The translations under genes were made by a program, and so were the position numbers. 64,000 nucleotides of DNA. Source: Branchiostoma floridae (Eukaryota > Chordata > Leptocardii > Amphioxiformes > Branchiostomatidae). The stretch lies in contig NC_049989.1 of NCBI RefSeq assembly GCF_000003815.2, positions 11,239,273 through 11,303,272 of the forward strand, in the 5' to 3' direction. The first letter of the stretch is position 1. The number at the start of each line of letters is the position of its first letter. This document shows positions 1 through 12,300 of the stretch, piece by piece. The notes beneath the pieces were generated by a model. That model was not told where the DNA came from, did no database searches, and saw only the letters and a program-made list of their open reading frames with translations.

Positions 1-1282
1 GACAGGCGAGCATGGACGTGGAAAAGACCGATTCCTAAAAATCGCCGATAATTTCTAAAAATTGATTGATTTTCTACAGAATATCAGGCACATACTGATA
101 AAAATATCATTTATAGCTCGCTGACATTTTCTTGTGACAGTGCCTTTACGTCCATGACATACCCCGTGCCAGAAACCAACTTTCAGTCCGCTAAAAGAGC
201 ATTAGTCTGTATCATCGAACGCAAACTCCGCGCAGTGTCTCATGTTGTCAATCAAACTAAAAGAGGATGCACTGTAAGGAAAGTTGTTAAATAGAAACGT
301 TGAGTAGTAGGCCGTATCCTGTTTTCATGGAACTCGCAGTAAGCACGGCAAACATCCAGCCCGTTTCCGAATTAAAAAGCCTTCTTTCCACGAACAAGTC
401 CACCACATGCAACACACCGCCGTGTGGAGATCGAGCAGCTTATCATCCAACATGGCCGCTCGAACGTTCGAACGCGACTGTGACGTCACCGTGAAAACGA
501 TCTATAGTAATGTAACATTATATTAACTAGTTTTATGATGTATAGTATTGCACCCCCCTGACAAAGTGTTACAATCTAAGAGGATGGATCTTTGAGGTCC
601 TGTGACTGTGTGTGTATTTCTCGCGCAAATGTCTTGTAGTCGACATTCGAAGAAATTATTCTGGAAATAGATACTAACGTTACCATTAGAATATCTTTGT
701 AGGATACCAGACCATCGATCTCAGAAATTACTAGAGTTCCACGAACACATCCCTTCGCCAAATAATCATGTCTTTATTCAAGACTTAAAGGTTTCATTCA
801 TGTATTACTAAGAGCACTTCCCCGAAAGCAAACGACTGCTTTTGAACGTGTGTTTGTAGCAATTGGAAATTCCATTTCATCCATCCTAACTAACCTCGAG
901 TAATGGTCTCCACAAACAAACAAACAAACATACATAGACGCTGCAGTACCGAAGGAAAACGGCAGGCAATCCATTTTAGAACATGACCTTCCTTTCCGCA
1001 ACTGCTACACACCTACCAAATATCGTGAAGATACACTAGTAGCTTCTCGAGTTATGCTGTCCACAACAAGCTGATAAAAATGCAAAGCTCGCTGCAGTTC
1101 CGTAGGAAAACGCGCGCCAGGTAAACCTTTTTCAAACTTGGCCTTCCTTACCACAACCGCTACACACTTACCAAAAATCACAAAGTGTTATCCAAAATGC
1201 CTTACTGTTGACCTTAACATAATATACCCATCACCCTATGGAATAACCGAAAACATACGCCTCCTTGGTGTATAATCATATA
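1..1282. other. No gene recognised; diverged repeats
   Basis: I see no convincing coding exon here. Two diverged copies of a roughly 100 bp segment lie at about 941-1033 and 1090-1187, both starting near 'cgctgcagt' and sharing 'ccttccttaccacaac'-like text. They look like decayed dispersed repeat, similar in style to 53640-53950. Confidence 0.4.
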
Positions 1283-2114
1283 CAGTCAAACCTGCCCGAG
1301 CGACCACCTCTTCTCAGCGACCACCTGGCCATTTCGACCGCTTTTTCTCGGTCCCGATTTTTTTTCCTATTGACGTAAGCATTAAGCGACCTTTTCGCAA
1401 CGACCACCTGGCCAACGCGACCGCGACCGGCCCAAATTGGGCCCCTTAACGACCGCATCATTTTCAAAATCGAGGTTTTCATCGATTTTTGATGATAACT
1501 AGCGCGATTTTGTGCCGAAATCGACCAGTTTGCGTCGGATTTTACAATGTTATGTTTAGAATAAAGATTGCGGCGGTCAATGGGTGGGTCAATGGGGCAG
1601 TCTACAGTAATATGGGAGGAAATTTCCAAAAAAGATCTGTGTAGCTCATACCTTTTAAAGAAAGATCTGTGTGAATGCTTTTGTCCAACTGTACTGTACA
1701 TTCACCCTTGGGTAAGTACGCTATTGGGACGTACCGGGCATAGAATTCGAAAGGTGCACCGTAGTTACTTCAGATACGGCGATCAAGAACACAGCGACGC
1801 ATAGAGGCTTGTATGGTAACTGACAGCATCAAAGTTCCCTTACTGTCCAAAACGTTAGTGTACAAATATCATACTGTATCGTATAAAAGCTGGGGTCAAA
1901 TTTACAATTTACAGTGTGCGTGTTGTATTTGACATTAAATACCTCGCTTCTTTGCGTGCGTGCAGTGTGCTTGCTATTTGCCATTAAACACAACGGAAAC
2001 CGTTATACTTTGCATAGGGCATGTTTTGAGTCGATACTCTTCTCAGCGACCACCTGTCCAAATCGACCGTTTTTATCCGGTCCCCCGGGTGGTCGTCTTG
2101 GGCAGGTTTGACTG
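1283..2114. mobile_element. Non-autonomous DNA transposon, TA target site
   Basis: An 832 bp element has inverted ends starting CAGTCAAACCTGCCC and flanked on both sides by TA (1281-1282 and 2115-2116). The TIR is about 28 bp with few mismatches, and the sub-motif 'gcgaccacctg' recurs inside. No transposase is visible, so it is non-autonomous. TA duplication suggests the Tc1/mariner group, but the family is not certain. Confidence 0.65.
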
Positions 2115-2117
2115 TAT

Positions 2118-2151
2118 CTATATATCTCTATCTATATATCTCTATCTATCC

Positions 2152-2185
<34 letters not shown>

Positions 2186-2198
2186 ATATATATATATC

Positions 2199-2280
<82 letters not shown>

Positions 2281-2390
2281 ATATATGTATAGATATATAT
2301 ATATAGATATAGATATGTATATGTATATGTACAATATATATATATATATATATATATATAGATATAGATATGAATATATAATTTTTAATC
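2118..2390. repeat. Microsatellite (TCTA)n and (TA)n
   Basis: Almost uninterrupted TCTA then TA dinucleotide repeats fill this stretch. Open frames that cross it encode only Tyr/Ile runs and are not genes. Confidence 0.95.
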
Positions 2391-3133
2391 ATCCAGTTGA
2401 CAAGGGAAATCTGCAGTCGCCTACGAGAGGATTAACGGCTGAATTTATTGATCAAGGGTATGTTTGACACGAAGTTATATCGATCATTTAGGAATCACTG
2501 TACTTTTCTGGAAACTTATTAGCACCTACTTAGGCGTCGAATGTAAGTGAACTAAGAACATGTACAGTTCACACACCTGTAGGAAATACTGCTCATGAGC
2601 TGCGTCCAAGTACGCACTGTGGGTGAATTCCCCTTCCAGTGGTTCCACACAGGTTAAGCCGCCATCGCCGTGACAGCCACGATTGCCCACAAGCTGGTCC
2701 ATCTCATGTTGTGTACAAAATAGGCTCCAAAAGATGCAACTAGCTGTTGGTAGCTGAGCTGAGCTGTCCGCAAGTAAATGGCGGGCTTCTAAACTTACAG
2801 CTCTCGTTCATCAATCACCTCTTCACCTGCTGTTTTACATACTAATGAATCAGTCTACCAATCAGCGAATAAATCAATTAAGGCGACAAGGGCATTGGTT
2901 GGTCAACTACTGTAACAAGGTTGTCTTTTAAAGTATTGTGTATCCATATGTAGATTGCAGCTGTCTCACCACGATAACTTCCCTCATTGTCATGATATTT
3001 CAGACCAGTGTTTCGTTCTAGTAAGGCGGTCGTGGTCTGCATGCCCCCTTGCTTCAGAAGTTTGGGTTGGATTTTGTGACATAAACCACCAGTGTCTGAC
3101 ACTGTATAGTGGACATAGTAAAGTAAACGGTCT
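2391..3133. other. Upstream region of the MOXD1-like gene
   Basis: About 740 bases of unique-looking sequence without a recognisable exon or repeat. It is the presumed distal promoter of the monooxygenase gene that starts at 3197. Confidence 0.3.
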
Positions 3134-3140
3134 TATAAAA
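3134..3140 (+). promoter_or_regulatory. TATA box of the MOXD1-like gene
   Basis: A canonical TATAAAA lies 57 nt upstream of the start codon at 3197. It predicts transcription start near 3163-3168 and a 5' UTR of about 30 nt with no upstream ATG. Confidence 0.6.
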
Positions 3141-3196
3141 GTTAAGTTTAGCAGTCCTGGTGTACAGCTCAACTATCCGGCGTTCCGCCATCAGAT

Positions 3197-3301
3197 ATGT
3201 GGCTTGTCGTGGCTGTGGCGGTATTGTCGGCTACCCGTCTGGAAGCGAAATTCACCCACAGTGCATACTTGGACGCCGCTCGTGAAAAGTATTTCCTACA
3301 G
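3197..3301 (+). CDS. MOXD1-like exon 1: signal peptide
   Basis: This exon encodes residues 1-35. A hydrophobic leader ([17 protein letters not shown]) is followed by the start of the DOMON domain. It ends phase 0 at a GTGAGT donor. Confidence 0.88.
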
Positions 3302-6300
3302 GTGAGTGCACTGTACATTTTCTTGTTTTCCTTTTGTTCGACATTGGCTTTTGTACTCGACTTGTACTCAAATTTTCGAGGGAAGTGTGGTGATTCTGCG
3401 GTGCGGTGTTTAAAAAAAAACACTATTTTTAGCAAGCTCCGTAGTTATTTTTCTCATGGGCAATTGTAGCTGGCATATCAGGGTTAAAATCAAGTCAAGT
3501 CAATTTGTTTCAAAAAGATTTGTGTCCAATATTCACTATTCTTGTGCAGCGTATGCGCTGTTGGTAAAAGTTCTTGCCTTGATTTGCATAACAATGTCCC
3601 GACGTGTTTTCTTCATGCCTCGTGGCCTTGATCTTTGGCGTATTACGCACACTGTCTTTCCCTGCACATGCGTATTTAGAAAATGGCAAAACTCCTTGTT
3701 GGGACCTTTATAGATTTAAAGGTATAATACAGGCTTATCATATTTTCATTTTTCAATAATAATCTTTATTGCAAATTCATGCCCGAGAGCTAATTGCATA
3801 CGAAGTAAAGTAGTAGTGGTATACATAAACATACTTAACAAAGAAGGGAAATGATTTTCATAGATAAATCAAAAGGGAATAACGTCTAAACTAAATCTAT
3901 TTCTACCTAAGCTATTTGACGCCATTTGACGTGATCTAAGCCATGTTGTTTGAGTATATCTGTAAACCACACTTAGATGCTACTTCTTAATTTAATTACC
4001 GGCCAACATGGTCGTCGGGGCCGGGGATTCAAATTATAATTATAGTACTACGTCAATGGCTTTTACCCCGTATCTACTTTTAACTTTTGTTTCCTACAGT
4101 GGAGATACGATGCGGAGACCATCACCTTCCGTGTGGAAGTGGCCACCCTGGGGTACGTGGGGTTTGGGATTTCACCCAATGGAGACATGACCGGCTCTGA
4201 CATCGTCACTGGGTTCGTCACAGACCAAGGAGACACATTCTTCTTCGTAAGTAGTGGTTTTGTACAGTGTGTCACTTTTATCCTGATTTTTCCAGTATGG
4301 TGCTTGACTCAATTTAAGGGTGAAGGACAATCATCAACTGATCAATACTCGAAGAATATCAAAACCATGTTGTAGGACTTGTTAATATCATATATTACGT
4401 GTTACCTATGCGTATAGACACCTATGAAATTATCACAGGGCTAGTTTATTACGTACTATGTAATTTTGCTGATGATAAAATGGAAACAAATGTGCATTAG
4501 AGTAACTATCGTATGAAATCTTGAAAAACGGCTCAGGCTGAATGATGTTAAGGTTAAATAAAGGTTGAAAAAAACATTAATCATAAGTAACTATCATGTC
4601 CCCATGTTATGTCTATTAGTTTCCCTTTCTACTAGAAAAAGATATCATATGCATTATATCAATAGACATACAGACTTTCACATTCAAAATATTACTTCTG
4701 ATTGGCAGGACCGATACGCCACAGCGAGAGCCATGCCGACTATTGACAGCAGTCAGGACTGGACGTTAGAATCATCAGGAGAGAACGGCACGCACACCTT
4801 CCTGCAGTTCTCCAGGAAACTCGTTCTTTGTGACCACACAGACAGGACTATCGAGGTAAGTTAAAAGTTAGTTGTTAAACCCTTCCCGCGCCAAGATGGC
4901 GCATAGGGCGGTGCCCATCTCTGTTTCATTATCCCCGGGCCACACACAACGCAAGCACTACAGTAGGGGGCTAGTCCACACTTCCACACTCTTTCCCGAA
5001 TGCTGAGTGCTAAGCAGAGAAAGCAGCATGTACCATTTTTAAAGTCTTTGGTATGAATCGGCCGGGATCGAACTCACGACCTTCCGAATGCAAGGCGAAC
5101 ACTCTACCCACTAGGCCATTGCACCGGCTATCGAGGTAAGAATTCCCTGGAATTAGCCAGTCCATGGATTAAACTACGCATGAGCAGCGAGATGGATTGT
5201 GGGTGATAAGGATTTTTTGTAATCACGTAGACAGGGCTAGAATAAACCTATTCATGGATTGCACACCCGACGCGAGTAGTATATAGTCAGCACGCTGACT
5301 ATCATTATTCAGGCGCAAGCAGGCGCAGGTCAAAGGTCATCGCCTGCCTAGTGGAGCAGGTCAGAGGTCAGATATTATTTAGTTAGGGCGGGTCAGAGGT
5401 CAGAAGTCACATATTATGTATTCAGGCGCAGGTCAGAGGTCAGATATAATGTATTCAGGCGCAGGTCAGAGGTCAGATATTATGTGCCCTTTTGATACAC
5501 ACCCCCCCCGCCACAAATGAACCTCCCCCTCCCCAATCGTGAAAGACATGCCCTTATTTGGCCTGGTTCTAAGTCTCTACGTCACAAAGTAAAAAATAAA
5601 CAAACATGACAATGACCGTCTGATTTTTCCGTTCTTTTATTCTGTACTTTCAAAAGTCAGCATCCAGCGTGAACTTCTGCTGTTCAGAGGAGGACATCAC
5701 CCCCATCTTCTGATACTCTCCCACCTTCTTCTCAAAGAAGTTGGTCTTTCCCTCCAGAGAAATGTTCTCCATGAAGTCAAAGGGGTTCTCGCTGTTGTAA
5801 AGCTTACTGCACATGAGTTCTCCCAGCAGCCTATCTGCGACAAACTCGATGTACTGTTTCATCAGGTCTTGATTCATCCCAATCAGCTTCACAGGAAGAG
5901 CTTCCGTCAGGAACTCTTGCTCAATCTTAACAGCATCGTCAATAATCTGGTGAATGCGCTTCTCACTAGGCTTATTGATCAGATAGCTGACCATAAGACA
6001 GGCAAAGTCGGCGTGCAGACCCTCGTCTCTACTGATCAGCTCATTAGAGAAAGTCAGCCCCGGCATAAGTCCTCTTTTCCTCAACCAGAAAATTGCTGCG
6101 AAGGCCCCGGAGAAAAATATCCCTTCCACAGCGGCAAACGCAACCACACGATCCCCAAAAGTGCTTTTCTCGTCTCCGGTCCACTTTAGGGCCCAGTCAG
6201 CCTTCTTCTTTACACAAGGTATGGTCTCAATGGCACTGAACAGATGCTCTCTTTCATGCGGATCCTTCACGTAGGTGTCGATTAAGAGGCTGTACATTTC

Positions 6301-9300
6301 AGAATGGATGTTCTCAATGGCAATCTGGAAGCCATAGAAGCACCTCACCTCAGGCACCTGCACCTCTTTGGTGAATCTCTCAACCAGATTTTCATTCACG
6401 ATTCCGTCACTAGCTGCAAAGAATGCCAGGACGTGTTTGATGAAGTGTTTTTCGCTGTCATTCAGACTCTCCCAATGCTCTAAGTCCTTAGAGATGTCAA
6501 CTTCCTCCGTTGTCCAGAATGATGCTACGGCCTTCTTGTACATGCGCCAGATGTCGTGGTACTGGATGGGAAAAATGACGAAGCGTCTGGAGTTTTCACG
6601 CAGTAGGGGCTCACACTGCTTCTCTCGGTCTACAGAGACCTTAAGTACGGACAGCTGGTTAGACTTCGGTGGCTGCGCTGGAAGCATCTTGCGGCGGTTC
6701 TGTTAGCAGAACGAAACGTTCGAGAGGAAGACCTTTTATCTTGTCTGTCACCATATATTTGCATATTTACATTTGCATCAGACGAGTCGGTACTCTGATT
6801 GGTCCAGATATACAGAGTTTAGGGGGGATATGTAATTCCTTAGCTCAAGTCGGGGTGAAACAGAGGTCAGGCTGAACTTTTGACCCACCAAGGTAACTAT
6901 GACAACCCGTCCTATTGTTCCCCGCTGGCCGCGGAACCTAGTTGCCCGCGCTGAACAACACCAGATGGCCCCATTGTTCTTGTGTGGGTAGGAAACAATA
7001 GACGCCGCGGCTTGTTATGCACACGGCTGGCTTGGACAGACCTAACGGTAACCTTCAAGGAGAGGTCGTACAGAGAAATACAGTGACCACCCTGCATGTT
7101 GTACCAATTAAGGAGCTTTTATCAGTAAGCGCTGGCCGGACACTGCGTTTGCCGTACATACATGGTCAGCCCTAACTTTTTGGAACCGAGGAGGTAAGGA
7201 AGAAACGCAAAACCTTTATCAACAACTTGAACAGGGTTCTTGGCCAAACGTTACGCGGGCTGATGTGCGCCCGTTTTCAAATGCAAATCGGCCTCTGGCC
7301 CCTAGTTGACCCCGCTGGCCCCGGTCCTTGGTGGTCGCGCTGAAGAACGCCAGATGGTGGCATTGTTCTTGTGCGGGTAGGAAACAATAGACGGATTGGT
7401 CACCGCGGCTTTGTGTGCACATGGCTTGGAACAAAGGCAATTCTGCCACTTGGAGTCAGGCTTGTGCGGAGTCAGGCCCGTAAAGTGAGCGTCCCACACG
7501 TTCTGAGCAGCTACAAGGCAACAGAGAACGGTGCTCTCTGGACACTGCGCTTGCCGTACATACATGGCCAGCCCTAACTCATGGGAACTGGAGGAGGGAA
7601 GGAAGGTCCGTAAAACAACTTGAAAAGGGTTCTTGGCCAAACGTTACGTGGGCTGAAGTGCGCCCGTTTTCAAATGCAAATCGGACTCTGGCCCCTAGTT
7701 GACCCCGCTGGCCCCGGCCCTTGGTGGCCGCGCTGAAGAACGCCAGATGGTGGCATTGTTCTTGTGCGGGTAGGAAACAATAGACGGATTGGTCACCGCG
7801 GCTTGGTATGCACACGGCTTGGGAGAGAGCTAACAATGCACTTGGAGTCAGGCCCGTGCGGAGTCAGGCCCGTACAGTGAGCGTCACACATTCTGAGCAG
7901 CTACAAGACAACAGAGAACGGTGCTGTCTGGACACTGCGTTGTACGTACATACATGGCCAGCCCTAACTCATTGGAACCGAGGAGGTAAGGAAGAAACGC
8001 AAAACCTTTATCAACAAGTTGAACAGGGTTCTTGGCCAAACGTTACGTGGGATAAAGTGGGCCCGTATTGAAATGCAAATCGGCCTCTGGCCCCTGGTTG
8101 ACCCCGCTGGCCCCGACCCTTGGTGGTCGCGCTGAAGATCGCCAGATGGTGGCATTGTTCTTGTGCGGGTAGGAAACAATAGACGGATTGGTCACCGCGG
8201 CTTGGTATGCACACGGCTTGGGAGAGAGCTAACAATGCACTTGGAGTCAGGCCCGTGCGGAGTCAGGCCCGTACAGTGAGCGTCACACATTCTGAGCAGC
8301 TACAAGACAACAGAGAACGGTGCTGTCTGGACACTGCGTTGTACGTACATACATGGCCAGCCCTAACTCATTGGAACCGAGGAGGTAAGGAAGAAACGCA
8401 AAACCTTTATCAACAAGTTGAACAGGGTTCTTGGCCAAACGTTACGTGGGCTAAAGGGGGCCCGTTTTGAAATGCAAATTGGCCCCAGCTTGGTGTACAC
8501 ACGGCTGGGAACAAAACCAACTCTTCCGCTTGGAGAGGGCCGTGCGGACAAATTACAGTTACCACCACCCGCGTACCGAGCAGACAAGACAGCGGTGAAT
8601 TAAGCGCTGGCCGGACACTACGTTATCGGACATACATGGTCAGCCCTAACTTCTGGGAATCGAGGAGGCAAGGAGGAAATGTAACAGCTTAATCAACAAG
8701 TTGAACAGGGTTCTTGGCCAAACGTTACGTGGGCTAAAGGGGGCCCGTTTTCAAATGCAAATCGGCCTCTGGCCCGAAGTCGACCCTGCTGCTGAAGAAC
8801 CACAGATGGCCCTTTGTTGTTCACTGCCAGGAGACAATAGACGGAGTCGTCGCCCAGACAATAGACGGAGTCCAAGCAAGTTGTCCTGCCTGCCGGCTTC
8901 GTTCCACCTCACCGACTCGCTCTGGGCGGAAGTGGCCCGTTTTGTTATGCAAATGACCATCTGCTCTTCGTGAAGGGACATGTCCATATTTGGCCAGCCA
9001 AATTTTTTCATCATAAAAAAGGCCACGGCCGAGGTACCGGGCAGTAGTTACCAGCCTGGGGTCACCCTGAACTGTGCTCCGATTCTGTCGTGGCACCTAC
9101 TTGAATGACCGCAGTACCGCTACAGACGGATCGTCTCTTTCTTTCGGTAAGTGGAAAAATTTCTCCGCTACCAAAACAAGTATTACCCACTGACAACAAC
9201 GGTTTTTTTCGTTTACAAAAGAGCACAGATACAATAGAAGCCATTTCTTTGTTTGTCATGGAATACTGATGAGTGTGAGGTCGTCGCTCTAGCAAAAGCA

Positions 9301-12300
9301 CTGGTACGAATTCAGCGCTTTAAACAAAACTCTGTATGTTCTTTCAGAACGCAGCAATGATCAAAAGTACAGTCAACTAGACATGGCGTTTACTTGTGAT
9401 ACGTGCGGAAAAACCTTTGCCCAAAAACGTAGTCTCACCCGTCACCAAAAGTCCCACGACCCGAACGCACCCACGTACGAGTGCGATTTTTGCGGCAAAA
9501 AGTTTCCTAGACGGGACAACCTACTGCAACATCGGCGGCTGCACGATAAACCCAGGCCGGCCCCCACGTTCTGGTGCCAGCCGTGCAATGTGGCGTTTGA
9601 CACGGCCCACGCCCTGCAGGCGCACCGAGAAGCCACACACCCCGTGGCGTCAACCTCCCGTCCACGGAAAAGGGTTTTCTCCGCAGACGGGGCCGGGCCC
9701 AGAGCGAAACGACGACACATCCAACCCGCAGGAGACGACGACGCATTTCCCTTTGAGGAAGATCCGGAGGACGTGTCTGAAGAGCTGATTCCCCAGCACG
9801 AAGACGTGGCCGTTCAGAATCTGTACCGGCAGAAATGGTCCATGATCAGGACGCAGTTCAAGCGGGGCCAAAACATCCAGGACACGTACAACTTTCGACT
9901 GGAGTCCGAAAATCCCAGCGATCTGGCCGACAATGTATGGGCCATTTTTGGCGACCAGCAAACAGTCTTTAAGATCAACCTATCGTTCGGGTTCATCCTC
10001 CAGGACGGGGAAACGGGGGCACTGCGATATTTTTACCCATGTGAAAATAATAACGGCTTTTTACCAGAACCTGTCCAAGTGGAAAACGAGGATGGTATCC
10101 GACGGTTCCTGGACAAGATCGAAGAGGTCGATCACATGGAGAAGGCGCGGCAGGAGCGCCCCAACAGTAAGTCCGTCCTTCAGAAGATGGTGAACGTCAT
10201 GTTTTACGTGAACAAAATCAAGGACCACCCGATCGGTGCCGCCGGGACGCTGACAGACTACATCAGGAACAGCAGGTCCATCATCGCCCTACTTAGCGGA
10301 CCGCACGGCCTGTACACGGACAAGCTCTGCTTTTCCCGGTGCCTGGCACTCCATCGGCAATGCGATCGCACCAAACTGGAAAGGACGACCAAGAGCCTCT
10401 TCAACGAGTACCTGACGTGGGTGGGTAAGACGCCCAGGCAGTTCAAAGGCGTGTCCCTCAAGCACCTGGAGGACATAGAGAAATTGTTTGAGGTCGACGT
10501 GTACGTCTATGCTCTACAGCCCAATCGCGATGAAGACGCTGAAGATGACGATTTCTTTGCGGAGTTGGTGAGACGTCCCCTGTCTACGCACAACAACACG
10601 ATGTACCTGAATCTCTGCGAGCAACATTACAGTTACATTAAAGATTTTAAGACTTACGCCAAGTCGTACGCGTGTCCGCAATGCGGAAAGAGGTGGACGC
10701 GCCGCGGCAATTGCGAAGCCCACATTCGCACGTGCGACGGTAAGGTGACCAAGGTGTATCCGGGGGGCGCCTACCATCTACCGCAGACCATCTTTGAAAA
10801 GCTGCAGGACGAAGGAATCGTCGTCCCCGAAGAAGATCGTTACTATCCCTACCGCGCCTGCTTCGATATAGAATGTCTTCTAAAACCACTGACTAATCAA
10901 AAGACGGACAAGATGACGTGGGAGGCGGCGCACGAACTCTTGAGCGTGAGCGTCTGCTCAAACGTCCCTGAATACACCGACCCAGAATGTTTCGTGTCCG
11001 AAGGCGACCCGACAAAAGTGGCTGAAGACTTGTTGAATTTCCTACAGCAAATCAGTCGTAAAGCGTACTCCCTTCTGTCGGAAAAGTTCCTCTCGGTGTC
11101 GCTCAAGATGGGAGAAATTCGGCAAAGGGATTTGGAAAAAGAGGAAGAAGAAGAGGAAACGGAAGGAGAATCCCCGCAAGACAAGGTAAAGCGAAAAGAA
11201 AAGCGCATGAAAGAACATTACATGACAAAAATGATGGAGGAACTGAGCAAGTACATGAGTCAGCTGGTGGTCCTTAGTTTCAACGGTGGGAAGTATGACC
11301 TGAACGCCATCAAAAAAGTGTTCCTCCCGCTGCTGTTGCGATCGACCAGCAAACTCCGACCCATCAAGAAGAACAACACGTACATGTCCATTGAAACGGA
11401 CGACCTCAAATTCCTGGATCTCATCAATTATGTGGCTCCGGGCTTCTCCTACTCGATCCTGCTGAAGGCGTACGGCTGCCAGGAGACCAAGGGATTCTTC
11501 CCGTACGAATGGATGGACAGCTTGGACAAGTTGGAGCACACGCAGCTACCACCACGAGCCGCCTTCCATAGCAACCTGCGACAGTCCGACATCTCGGAGG
11601 AGGATTATCTGTACTGTCAACGCGTGTGGGAAGAGCAGGGCATGACGACCATGAGGGACTTTCTAATATGGTACAACAACAAGGACGTTAGCCCCATGGT
11701 GGAGGCCGTGCAGAAGATGACAGAGTTCTACCAGGACAAGGGCATAGACATGTTTAAGGACGGTATTAGCGTCCCGGGCCTGACACTTAAATACCTCTTC
11801 ATGAACCTGCCGCACGATACTTACTTTACTCTTCCAGACAATGAGGACGTGTACAGATTGTATAAAGACAACATAGTGGGGGGACCCAGCATCATCTTTC
11901 ACAGGTACCACGAGAAGGGCAAGACCTACATCAGGGCCGACGAGATGAAATTGTTGGGCAGGGAACCGAAACCTTGTCAAAAGGTCATTGGCTACGACGC
12001 GAATGCGTTATATCTGTGGGCCCTGATGCAAGACATGCCCTCCGGCCATTACATTCGGCGGCGAGAAGACACGGGGTTCGAAAGAGAATATTCTACACCT
12101 CAGTGGGGACGAATGGCCGTCGACTGGTTAGACTGGCTAGCCCAAGAGCGGAACCTCGTCATTCGCCACAAATTCAACAGCACAGAGAAGCGCATCGGTT
12201 CACGTCGAATTCCGGTGGACGGTTTCTGTTCGGACACCGGGGAAATCTTTCAGTTTCACGGTTGCTATTGGCACGGTCACCGCTGCCCCTTGACCAAAGG

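Noticed and set aside
2108-2467. Open frames of Tyr/Ile over the TA/TCTA tract
   Set aside because: Pure microsatellite translation.
7240-8721. TTGGCCAA as NFI dimer sites
   Set aside because: NFI needs TTGGC and GCCAA separated by 5 bp; here the halves overlap, so at best a half-site.
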